Shown in pieces: positions 23,680 through 64,000 of a stretch of DNA of 64,000 nucleotides; within the stretch, counting starts at the first letter, position 1; every line of letters starts with the position of its first letter. The stretch spans positions 1,303,501-1,367,500 of the forward strand of contig WPIO01000107.1 in the NCBI GenBank assembly GCA_009760855.2. Direction: 5' to 3'. This DNA is from Cristatella mucedo. Lineage: Eukaryota; Bryozoa; Phylactolaemata; Cristatellidae. The translations under genes and the position numbers were made by a program. The notes under the pieces were generated by a model, which searched no databases, had not been told where the DNA came from, and saw only the letters and a list, made by a program, of their open reading frames with translations.

Positions 23680-24140
23680 CGACAAGGCCTGCATGCTGCA
23701 CCACTGCTTGGCTCCTCCCGTACATTAATTGAACTGCTGCACCAGCTTCAGCCTCTTCATGCCCTCAGGTCCTGTGCGGACAATAAATTAGTTGTTCTAT
23801 TCCTCAGCATAAAGAATGTTGGTGACAGAAGTCTTTCTCTGCAGGCCCTAGACTACTATGGAACTCAGTTCAACGATTCTCACACAAACGATAACTACTC
23901 TCCTTCGATAGAGTATGACACATTCTTTCCAGCCATCCGGAGCTGCTGGTTCCATTTTACTCACTACCTCAACTGCTCTCCTGACTCAGCTATGCTTCTC
24001 ACTTTCTCTTTGTCTCGTGAGATTAAGTCTGTCGGCTTCCGAATGCCTACCGAAAACCACTTAAGATGTTAGCGCACTATACAAAGCTCTCCTGCATAAC
24101 ACTCATGCAGTCTTGGTGGCTTTGTGGAGTTACAGAAGGA
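23680..24140 (+). mobile_element. LINE family B 3' fragment
   Basis: Plus strand: LLHQLQPLHALRSCADNKL (RT C-terminal block), then the 3' UTR with CGAATGCCTACCGAAAACCA and the TTTGTGGAGTTACAGA end. Confidence 0.8.
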
Positions 24141-25535
24141 GATACAATGCACTTTGAGAAAGAATTCCACATACAAGCCTTAAGATGGGCCACCGAGTTA
24201 TAGCAGGCCTGATGACCACTAACTACGAGTGATTCATAGCTGCGCTAGAGAGAGAGATCATGCAGGGCAGCTTTGGACAATGCAAGTCGAATACCAAGGG
24301 AAGGGCTCCGGCCGAGGCCCTGCACTGGATTTGCTAAGGTTCTCTCTTTTTGTTAATGCCCAATTCATGAACCTTAGTAAAAGCAACTTAGGAATGCATT
24401 TGAACGGCGATAACGAACGACAGTCTAGGCACTGTTAGCTTTTAATAAACTAAAAGCCTGCACTAAATGAAAGGCGCTGAGAAACGAATGATATTTTCAA
24501 TGAATCCTGTACTAGTGAGCATATAGCACTCGGTGCAAGATAGGCAAACTGAACGCACCCGGACCTGCACTAACCCTAAAGAGCTAAGGGTGCGGTAGCT
24601 GCAGCTACTGACGGCATGCTTGCAAACGTATCAGCCTTCCACGAGATGCACGTTTTCCAGCTATAGAAAAAATGCAAAACAAACGAATGCAGCACTCGTA
24701 CAAGAGCTAAGAGCAGAGGCCACTGAGGGAATGCATAAATGGTGACCTCGACCTGAGGCAGCCAAGCAGCTGATGGTAAGAAAGACACGCGAGCACATCC
24801 GGCAGAGGAAGTGAAAACGTTTCAGAGAAAAAAGGGGAGGAAGAAAGAGGAGCAGGAAGGAAGGGAAAGGAGTTGGATAAACCTTTTTTGGATTACAGCT
24901 AGTCTGCTTTCTACACCAAGCAAGCAGTACCAAAGATCTGAAAAAGACAAGCCAGCGCAGATGGAATCAATCAGCAACTTTAGGAGGCATACAGGGTACG
25001 TAGGCAGAACCCGAGATCCTTCCCACGTGCTGCTGCCGTCCGAGTGAGGGCTGGATCATAGCACTTCGGACATGACTGAATTGCTTCCAGCTTCTCTAGT
25101 TTGGTACAGGTTGACTAGAAAGCTACATATGAATCAAGAGCTAACCAGGTAATGCAAGACCGGTGACCTCCAATCTGCAAGATCAACCAAATAATTGCAA
25201 ACGTACAGTGTGAATTCCCTCCCCACAAGCACGGTTGCTTGCCTGTCCCTTGCGGTCTAGGATAATATCTATAGCAGGGGGCAGGAGGGAGAGCAGCTGA
25301 AACCCTATACTACCATTGTCATGGCTGGAGTTCACTTTCGGCTCCTTATCGACTTCGGAGGGGATGAGCATACTACCCGATAGAAATGATAGCAAAAACA
25401 TTGCATCATCGTGGCCGTCAAACCACCCATCACGCACATGCGCAACTCCCTGTTTCCAATCCGAATAAAGAAATAATGGTAACAAATCCGGGCCTGCGGC
25501 TCGGCTACAGCACCGACTGGCTTAGTGCCTTCGTA
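24141..25535. other. No recognised feature
   Basis: A short A/G-rich tract at about 24820-24875. No exon supported. Confidence 0.4.
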
Positions 25536-25687
25536 GCCGAGCAGGTTTGGTCCAGTAGTAAAGGTGCTCGCCCCGACCAAGGCCTGGCTAAGGTAGTGGG
25601 GCTCGAGCTTCGACGCATATGTGAAGCGTCTGAATTGAGATTAAGTTCTCTTGGGGCGCTACACAATTGAATTATATATTTTTTTTC
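25536..25687 (+). mobile_element. SINE family 1 (tRNA-derived), nearly full length
   Basis: Head GCCGAGCAGGTTTGGTCCAG, B-box-like CTCGAGCTTCGACGC, body CATATGTGAAGCGTCTGAAT and tail GATTAAGTTCTCTTGGGGCG ending in a T-rich stretch. Several differences from the copies at 39671 and 56935. Confidence 0.85.
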
Positions 25688-26395
25688 GGCATGCCACCCT
25701 GCATGGCTGCAGCTCTGCAGCAATGGCAAAGCGATTTCCCGGGGTTGCTGACAGGCTCGTTGAGCAGCTCAAGCTGGGCACCAGCAGCAGCAGCAGCACC
25801 AGCGAGCTGCTTCAACGGTCGCTGGAACAGCGCTTGGGGAACTATAATGCAACTGCTAGAGCCAGAAGGTTTCGGGGAAACTCGGGGTTCTAGTGAGGCC
25901 AAGCAAGGCATGATAGGCTAGACACTGAGACAACTCAAGCGATAGCTCACCCTCAGCACTCCCCTACTGACTCATGTTGACCAGCATGGTCACAAGACAG
26001 ACGATGTGACTTTTACAGGCTGTCAACACACGGTACCAGCCCCATCACCTCTCCTCGAGAGGGGAGGGAGGGGCGATGCCCCATCAGTTCTTCCTCGGGC
26101 CCTACCATACATGCCGACAGATTTGACCAACTCGGCAAAAGATTCTCGGTGGATTAAAAGAAAGTAGACACTCAGCCGGTGCTCTGGCCAGCTAGAAAAA
26201 AAGCCACACCTGCTCTTTGACACCAGACCATCAGATGTTGCTTACGCTGACAGGAACACAATTTGATGGCTTGACAGCCAGCAGCCGCAGCTGCAGGACA
26301 CCTTGCAGAGCAGCTGAAGCATTCTGAGGCCACGGCAGCAGTACTACTAAGGCGAGGTGGTATGGAAATAAATAAATATCAGCTGATGTAACAGT
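25688..26395. other. No recognised feature
   Basis: Short frames in several phases, including AGC/CAG-rich sequence at 25785-25805. No domain seen. Confidence 0.4.
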
Positions 26396-26521
26396 CTCAT
26401 TTGTATAGCAGCAGATAGGCCTTAACGGCTTTGGAAATCAAGGGTCGCTCACTGAAGGATTCAAACCCACGACCTCTTTTGTGAAGAGCGAGCGCCTTAC
26501 CTCCTGGGCTATCACGGCCCG
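26396..26521 (-). mobile_element. SINE family 2 (tRNA-derived)
   Basis: On the minus strand: a GCCCAGGAGGTAAGGCGCTC head, a GTGGGTTTGAATCCTTCAG B-box region (Pol III B box GGTTYGAATCC type), a GTGAGCGACC block and a CTGCTATACAAATGAG end. Same order as 43688-43834. Confidence 0.8.
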
Positions 26522-26559
26522 TGGAAATAGGAGAACTGAGTAGGGAAGGAAGGAGGGAG

Positions 26560-26800
<241 letters not shown>

Positions 26801-26803
<3 letters not shown>

Positions 26804-27933
26804 AGGGGCAGTGGGCAAAGGATGCAGCTGGCTGCTCTGGCCTAAAAGCAGGTTGGGCATATCGCCACAGTCACGAGTCATTGCAAAGTCAGCTTGTGAT
26901 CTCACTTCAAGCCGAGAACCGAAGAACTGAGAACTGGCCAACATGCGATCTCATGCCCGTTTCGATAGGCCTTGCTTGGGGCGTGGGAAGCATACACTGA
27001 AGAATGCACATTGTTGATACTGAGAGACAGACCGGTGTGAGGATCTGAGAGACAACTCCACACTCGATATGCTATGCACATACATATGCATTCGCAGAGT
27101 AAACATTGCTTTCGACTGGCAGTCGGTATCGGCTCCATCGGCCTGAGATCATTCCTAGCAACAAATCTGCTGCACTTTGATCGAGCCTCTTAATTAGCCA
27201 GTCCAAAGTCTCACGTGCAAGCAAGCCACAGGTATAGCAAGCCTCAGCATGCTACAGATGCAGAGGGCAACAGGTTAATGTGCTGGTCGGGGCATCAGGA
27301 CCGGCCAAGCAGAGCACCACGAGCTATCACTCAAACCGACCTCACCACAGCCGAGTACTGCAGCAACAACCGATTTAAACTCCCCTCCCCTCCCCCCAAA
27401 AGCTGCATGCACTAGCAGCCCCCCTTCATCCGAGTAACTCGACTCGACTTCAAAACCGTAAAACGCAGTCGAATCTGAGTGGCAAGGCGGCCATCGCGGG
27501 CATCGCCTACGCAAGTGCTGCCTTTAGAAGCGCGAGTGCTGCTTTCTTTCCTCGGCTCGGCAGTGACTCGCGAATTCCGTTTAAGAGCTCCGTTTAAACT
27601 ACTGTAGTGCCAGCTTTGCCTGCGGTCGAAGACGCGTTCGAATGGCGTCGCTTGGGCGCCAAGCCACATGCAGGCTCGTGGCCTTGCACGATCGAGGCGG
27701 TGAGACTAGAGCACACTCGACCTTCGCTATCGTTCGGCGGCGAGCACACGAGCTATCATCGTCAGCGTCGAACACCAGCACCGATCGGCTGCCTCAGCAA
27801 CTGCTGATTGGTTCAGAAGCCCGGCAAAGCGGGCCAGCAAAGCAGAGAGCCGGGGTCGAGTGGCCGATGCAGCTGCTGCTGGCGGCTGCTGCTGCTGCTG
27901 GCACTTGGCGAGCGCGCGAGCGCCGAGACTTAC
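26801..27933. other. Probable intron or intergenic sequence left of the signal-peptide exon
   Basis: If the exon at 27934-28041 is real, this is the start of its first intron. I looked for a following lipase-type exon here and did not find one. Confidence 0.4.
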
Positions 27934-28041
27934 GAAAGTCATGTTCTCCTCTGGGTCCGGATCGAAGGCGAAGGTGCAGCCGGCGATAGCGGCCAGAAAC
28001 AGACAGACGCACGAGACAGTCTTATTCGATAGGCCCGCCAT
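27934..28041 (-). CDS. First coding exon of a secreted or lysosomal protein, possibly an acid lipase (partial gene)
   Basis: The minus-strand ATG at 28041 has G at -3 and G at +4. The 36 codons encode a hydrophobic core (VSCVCLFLAAIAGCTFA) typical of a signal peptide, with likely cleavage before FDPDPEENMTF. After codon 36 comes GTAAGT, a consensus donor, giving a phase-0 exon end. Acid lipases of the lysosomal/gastric family begin their mature chain with a DPExNM motif just before the first exon boundary, and DPDPEENMTF resembles it. That resemblance is the only basis for the lipase guess. No second exon was located in the window. It is divergent from ARID2, with about 0.94 kb between the start codons. 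Confidence 0.5.
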
Positions 28042-28981
28042 AGCGTCTGCGTCGGCTAGTGGCTGCCGTCAGCGCCGACACGAGAGGAGCCAATGTCGAG
28101 GCGCGTGCGGATCGCATATCCTAGCCCGTGCTCTATGACCTCTGGTAGCGTTCCGGTCGGCTGCCGAGCGGCCCGACCGGTGTCCGACGCAGTGACTGGA
28201 GCTGGTGGCCGCAGCACTGCCTCCGCCGATTCGGCCCTACCCCTGTCCAGTGCACAGACGCAATTAAGCAATCCCACTGGGGTGCAGACGTCGTCGAGTG
28301 GCAGAAAGCGGACGCCTCGCCTTGCCGTCGACAGTTGGACTGCTGTACGAGTAGGTGCCTCGGTAGCCGGACCTCTGCACCTCATTAACCCGATAGGCTG
28401 CTCTTCAGCCGTCTTTCACATAAATATGCAGCGCGGTTCTTTATTTCCTTCATTTGAAACGGCGTGCATCCGTTGCTAGTCGCTTTTTCACCTTCGTGCG
28501 TCGGCCCAGGCGCAAATTGTGGGGCCCGAGATTCATTACATCGGCACATAGCACTCCGCGTGCCGCCATAACGGTTCTGAATACCCATCCAATTGCAATT
28601 GCCCCTATGCCTCTCTGCGCAATTGATTCGCTCAGTAGGCTTTTTGTTACGCTCGGCCGTAGATAGTCTGCCGATACGGTACAAAACGTCGCCAACAGGA
28701 GGAAATAACAGTGATGTTTGCGTACGTTGTTCGGCGCGCGTAAGCGACTGCCTCGAGGATTTCGTCGCAAAGGCTGGTAAACGGTGCTGATTGAGGTCGA
28801 AAAGGACGCTTTTGCGCCAGGAACTGGCCAGTTCATTGTCAGCGCCCTTTGGGACCCAAACCGTAAACGCCGCTCCGCTTCGTGGAGAAGATCGTTCGTC
28901 GCTGCCGGATTTCCTAATTCGGTCTCTGCGGCCAGAAGTCGCATGGAAAACGTGAGCTGCTCGTGAACTGCCTGCCTCCAA
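28042..28981. promoter_or_regulatory. Putative divergent promoter region of the secreted-protein gene and ARID2
   Basis: GC- and CpG-richer than the flanking repeat-rich DNA and free of recognisable mobile elements. It lies between a minus-strand start (28041) and the ARID2 start (28982). A weak TATA-like ATAAATA is at about 28420. No other core element stands out. The long minus-strand frame across 28385-29248 overlaps ARID2 exon 1 antisense and is treated as chance. Confidence 0.5.
28943..28966 (+). promoter_or_regulatory. Upstream ORF (7 codons) before ARID2
   Basis: ATG at 28943 opens MENVSCS and stops at TGA 28964-28966, 15 nt before the ARID2 ATG and in the same frame. The stop also shows that ARID2 cannot start further upstream without splicing. 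Whether it is in the mRNA depends on the unknown transcription start. Confidence 0.5.
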
Positions 28982-59737
<30,756 letters not shown>

Positions 59738-59915
59738 TCCGAGACCTGCAAGCCTGTTGTTGCGGCTGCTATAACTGCTGAGGGAATGATGCCAAGCATT
59801 GGCTGCTTTTGTGGTCAGCTTGCATCACACTGGCAGCGATCAGCAGCAGACGAGCGAGAAGCAATCGGCCCGAGGTCGGCCCTAGTTGTCAGCCTGTGTC
59901 TTCTGTCTCCCCCCT

Positions 59916-60226
<311 letters not shown>

Positions 60227-60922
60227 CACTCTCTTTCTCACCTCTTACCAGTACGTGATCTCAGATCGTTTACCTATTTTCCAGCCAAATGTAGCCTTTG
60301 AATGTTGAGTCACTCTAGGCCAATACCCCATCGCCTTTTGCATCGGCTGAGCAGACATTGTGGCATGTTGGACGAGTTGGCCGACCCGCTATTCCTCACC
60401 ATTTTGTACTAGTGCCAGCCGTATCCTTGGCCATTGTTCGGGCAGACTGCTGAAGTGCCCTCAGTCGGTCAGCGTGCCGTGCAGTGCCGGCCTGCGCTTG
60501 TTTGATGCCGTGCATCAGGTGTAGGGCAGCACCGGTCTCTGCCCGTGCTTCCTTCGCTCGCTGCTCGGGCGCTCCAGGTTACCCAGGCTCGTCGAGCTGC
60601 ATCGCCGTGCGTCGGCGCCAGCTGCCAAAGGCAGCGGCTGCCAGCTGCTGCATCCACTTTGCCGTTCAGAGCAGGCGGCTGTAGATGTGTAGATAATGCT
60701 GCTGTGCTAGTTGTGTAGATACGTAGAATTTTCATACTGATGGCGTCCTCCATTCCACTTGTATGCAGACCTAAGATGATGAGACATTGTCATGTTCCTG
60801 TAGCTACGACCCCATAGATTGATTGCCGGTGGGTGGCGCGGCTAGCAGTCATGCTGAGCGCCGTGTATCCATGCACGTGCTCCCTACATTTGTACGACTG
60901 TATGTAAGATAATGTCTTTGTT

Positions 60923-60928
60923 ATTAAA
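60923..60928 (+). terminator. Candidate poly(A) signal ATTAAA for ARID2
   Basis: ATTAAA is the common variant of AATAAA. I saw no AATAAA between the stop codon and this point. Confidence 0.4.
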
Positions 60929-60945
60929 ATTGCCCATTTTCAGCC

Positions 60946-61614
60946 TCACCTGCGTTTTCATCTCATTGTTGCCGATGGACAAACCTCGCCCTTCATGTTA
61001 ATGTATCTCCTCCTCAGCAAGCTGTGTCTGCATGCAGAGCATTGCTTGACTTGTTCGGCCACTGATCTTGCTGCCAAGTCATCGGCTGAGGCTGCTAAGG
61101 GGACGTGTCGAGTGACCGATGCAAAACTCGTGCAGCCTGCCCAGGGCAGGGCCTGAACCTTCAGTAGGTCAGTAACCTTCGCTGATCGTGCTGCAGCTTT
61201 AGCTGCCATGTGCATTGGAGGTGACACACGTTGGCGACAGCAGGAATACTGACTAGTGAGCGATTTTTAAAACGAGGGCCCCTACAATTGATGTTAATGG
61301 CAGCGTTCCCAGCAACTGGTGTGCTGTCCGACGTAACGTTAAGACTTTCGAAACCCACGAGCAGCTTTAGGGAAGGGTTGGTTGCAGTACCATGGACAGC
61401 TCAACCGAAGCTACTAGTGTGTAATACTAATGATAATACGTTGAATAGCACCGTGTTAACTAAATCTGTTACTAGCCACCTTACGTATTCGCAAATGAAG
61501 CAAGTCGACTGCTCAGTGATAGCATACAATTCTGGCGTGTGTCAGCGAGGATAAAGGAAATCGAGGATGAAGGATATCGAGGAAATAAAGAAAATCGTCA
61601 TCAATCGTGTGATC
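60946..61614. other. No recognised feature
   Basis: Intergenic, nothing supported. Confidence 0.45.
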
Positions 61615-61790
61615 TGAAGTGTCACGTCAGTCAAGGAAGTGAATTCCTGGCTTTGGTAGCATACCCAACTGAATGCTAGGTCAATGAAGGATTTCAGGTT
61701 GGTTAGAGGCACAGCTAAACGTCAGACGAGTAGGCGGTACGATGCAAAGCCTGGTTAGGAAGTATTTAAGATAAGCGATTTGCAGTGAGA
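61615..61790 (-). mobile_element. Old L2-like LINE fragment
   Basis: GTGAATTCCTGGCTTTGGTA, AATGAAGGATTTCAGGTTGG and the TAGGCGGTACGATGCAAAGC end follow the family-A 3' coding order on the minus strand, with many changes. Confidence 0.5.
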
Positions 61791-62033
61791 AACTGGGCGT
61801 TGTGCTCGATCAACACTTATAGCCTATGGGTAAATCAAGTTCACGTGATAGCCACGAGCCTGCACGGCCAGCCTCCCAACAAACCCGTGGAGCCTTTCCA
61901 GCTCAAGCTAGTCATGACAGGCAGACGTAACTGATTTAGCAGCCTCATCGAAACGACGGTGAAAGAGTCTCCGCGAGGGTGGGTGCCACCCATGCTGGAG
62001 GCAAGAAATAGTCTGTTTAAGGACTCGAACCCA
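61791..62033. other. No recognised feature
   Basis: Ends in AAGGACTCGAACCC, which might be a trace of a tRNA-like SINE, but I cannot support it. Confidence 0.3.
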
Positions 62034-62715
62034 TAATAATAATAATGCACTTGATAAAGCGCCCTCAGAGAACCCAATCTCTCTCTAGGCGCTTTACATT
62101 TGCTGCAAAGGGAAATGCAATTGAATGGTGAGTAATATCATGCTTGATAAACAACATGAATAACATGGTTAGGAGTGACATGCACAGGGTCAGCATGCAA
62201 ATGCGGTTAGTGGCAGCAAGCAGTGTCAGCACGCATAAGCACATCAAGGACGAATCACAGGGACCCACTAAATGCTGTCCTAAATAGGTGTTTTGAGGTC
62301 TTTTTAAACGTGGTCAAGTCAGGGGATGTTCTGACGCAAGTCGGCAGGGAGTTCCAGGCTGTGGGAGCATAGGAACTAAATGCATGGTCTCCAAAGGATT
62401 TCAGGTTTGTACGAGGTATTTGTAGATTGTTGGATTCCGAAAAGCAGGCGGTACGATGCTTGACCTGGTGGGGGAGTATATCTGAGAGATAGGCTGGAGC
62501 CAAAGAATGAAGGAACCTAAAAGTGAGCGACAAAACCTTGAAGTTAATCCGTTGCTTGACTGGTAGCCAGTGCAGGTCGGCGAGAAGTGGTGTAATGTGG
62601 CAGCTGCGACGCTCACGATAGACAAGCCTAGCTGAGGAGTTTTTCACCAGTTGCAATCGCCTGATCGCGAAAGCCGGTAGGCCAGTAAGCAGTGAGTTGC
62701 AGAAGTCGAGACGGA
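62034..62715 (-). mobile_element. LINE family A, 5'-truncated copy A14
   Basis: Minus strand, from (AAT)n at 62034 through the 3' UTR and a coding part open from about 62715 to 62255 ([38 protein letters not shown]). A fairly well preserved C-terminal fragment without the RT catalytic core. Confidence 0.9.
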
Positions 62716-63290
62716 TCACCTGGGTTTGGAAGTGCAGTACCTTTAACGTTGGATTCAGACCCACTGCAAGTTCCACTCTCAACAAGCCCTGTTAGGGCTA
62801 CAGCGCCATACATACATACAGCACATGCTATGCAGCTGCATTCGGCGACGCCTTCATGGCAGCTGTGCTAAAGGCCCTGCCTGCGCTGCCAATGCTTCGT
62901 CAGGCAGCTGACTTCCCGCTACGGTTGTCGTAGAACGTTGAGGCCGCTTTTGGCGAACCCCCTTCCGTCGTGCGAGCCCTTATAATGGGTTCTTGCAAAT
63001 ATTTAATTAGGTTTGCTTATGGCTGATATTAAAGAAATATGCACTTATTATTTTGTTGACATAGTTGGCAGTTGTTCTTTAGCGCTGATGTTTTGTTGTT
63101 TTTTTAGCGCCGATGTTTTGTTGCTTCAGCGCCGAGCTCGCAAGTGCATCCGCGTTGACTTAAGCTTGAAAGCGTGTCGATGTTTGACAATGCAGCAAAG
63201 CCAATCGATGCTCTGGCGGCGTGCACCTCGTCGCTCGCCGGAGCGTCCCTGCGGCTCGCGGCTCGCTTGAGCGAGTTCGCTGCTTAGCGT
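62716..63290. other. No recognised feature
   Basis: Contains two copies of a TTTTAGCGCCGATGTTTTGT-like segment at 63081-63122, otherwise nothing. Confidence 0.4.
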
Positions 63291-63311
63291 GTGCATTTTT
63301 TTCGGTAATTG

Positions 63312-63317
63312 TTTATT
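63312..63317 (-). terminator. Candidate poly(A) signal AATAAA for the EF-hand gene
   Basis: TTTATT on the plus strand, about 300 nt past the stop codon of the minus-strand EF-hand gene. Confidence 0.5.
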
Positions 63318-63618
63318 GCACAAGCTTTCACTGGGTTATTCCATCAGACCAACCTTGCATAGTCAGTCGCACGGACAGCATGTATACTCCTCGAGCCGCC
63401 TTGAGACAATTGAAGCGTTGTCGAATTATTTTTTTTTAGTCTCGCGCCAGGTGCCGCGGCCGGTGCATAGCGGCACCTGGCGTCGGCTTCGCCTGTCGGT
63501 CGAGAAAGTGAAATACGAAGGCGTATGCCAAGAAATGCCTGCTTGCGCTCAGTCTCGCGCCGGCCAGAAAGGTGCAACCGGCGGCAGCCATTAGAGATAG
63601 ATAGACCGAGAGGCGGTC

Positions 63619-64000
63619 TCACAGGCTCAGGCTGGCAGCTTTGCTTCGCGAGCGCTTGGCTCGAAGGCGTGCGTCGCTCATCGCTGCCGCAAAGCCTCGA
63701 TAGCGCACGCGTCCCTGGCCATCGGCCATGGCCGCTCGCAGCAGTTTCTTCAGCTGCCGCTTCGTCAACTCTTCGCCGATCGAGAGGAAGCCTTCTCTGA
63801 GCTCGTCCGGCGCGATGTAGCCCTTTTGATCCCTGTCGAACAGCTGGAAGGCGATCTTCGCTTCCTTTTCAAAGCCGTCCGACTTCTTCGCCATTGCTTG
63901 CAGGAACTCGTCCTTATCTATCGCTCCGTTGCCGTCGGCGTCGAGCTCGTCGACGAGCGAGGCGATTTCCTCTTGGCTCATGCGGTAGCCGGCCGCTGCG
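63619..64000 (-). CDS. EF-hand calcium-binding protein, calmodulin-like, 3' part (5' end beyond the window)
   Basis: The frame is open from the right edge (AAAGYRMSQEEIASLVDELD) to TGA at 63619-63621. The first Met in view is at 63981, but residues before it fit the helix leading into the second EF-hand of calmodulin, so the protein almost surely starts outside the window. EF-hand 2 has a canonical loop (DADGNGAIDKDE). EF-hand 3 (DRDQKGYIAPDE) keeps D1, D3 and E12. The last EF-hand (MADGQGRVRYRG) has lost the loop's first Asp and last Glu and is probably inactive. The C-terminus is basic and Ser-rich (RLRAKRSRSKAASLSL). Likely a cytosolic Ca2+ sensor. Which member of the calmodulin, centrin or troponin C group it is cannot be told from this part. 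Confidence 0.88.
   Translation of the reverse strand, partial: AAAGYRMSQEEIASLVDELDADGNGAIDKDEFLQAMAKKSDGFEKEAKIAFQLFDRDQKGYIAPDELREGFLSIGEELTKRQLKKLLRAAMADGQGRVRYRGFAAAMSDARLRAKRSRSKAASLSL

Overview
This window is animal nuclear DNA. Its genes are split by GT-AG introns, it is dense in L2-type LINEs, tRNA-derived SINEs and long microsatellites, and it carries a nearly colinear ortholog of the chromatin-remodelling subunit ARID2 (BAF200). I read it as a bilaterian invertebrate, perhaps a spiralian, but the sequence does not let me name the phylum.

Layout. From 1 to about 27.9 kb I see no confident coding exon. The stretch is a mosaic of two L2-like LINE families (family A with (ATT)n tails, family B with ACATT-type tails), two SINE families, CAG/CTG-rich minisatellites and long dinucleotide arrays. 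It may be intergenic, or it may be the body of a minus-strand gene whose first coding exon (signal peptide, 27934-28041) lies at its right edge. That exon ends in a DPxxNM motif resembling the N-terminus of acid (lysosomal/gastric) lipases. About 0.94 kb to its right, ARID2 starts in the opposite direction, so the space between looks like a divergent promoter.

ARID2 (plus strand, 28982-59737) could be assembled completely by eye: 22 coding exons whose phases all agree, 4,755 nt of CDS, 1,584 residues. In order it has an ARID DNA-binding domain, an armadillo-like region, an RFX-type DNA-binding domain, a long Ala/Ser/Pro-rich low-complexity region, a C-terminal pair of C2H2 zinc fingers and the conserved C-terminal block of ARID2. 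Its introns carry many LINE and SINE insertions. One LINE 3' tail forms the splice acceptor of exon 16, and two introns hold a 167-bp LINE segment that is identical between them.

After ARID2 come a CU-rich 3' UTR and a possible poly(A) signal near 60.92 kb, then more LINE debris, and at the right edge (63619-64000, minus strand) the 3' part of an EF-hand (calmodulin-like) gene that runs off the window.

The most interesting material is the mobile-element biology: a SINE whose 3' end copies the LINE tail, two SINEs nested in LINEs, minimal 'tail-only' LINE copies sharing one 5' start, inverted LINE arms around a (TA)n core, a perfect 19-bp hairpin in intron 5, and a stray copy of exon-18 coding sequence in intron 19.
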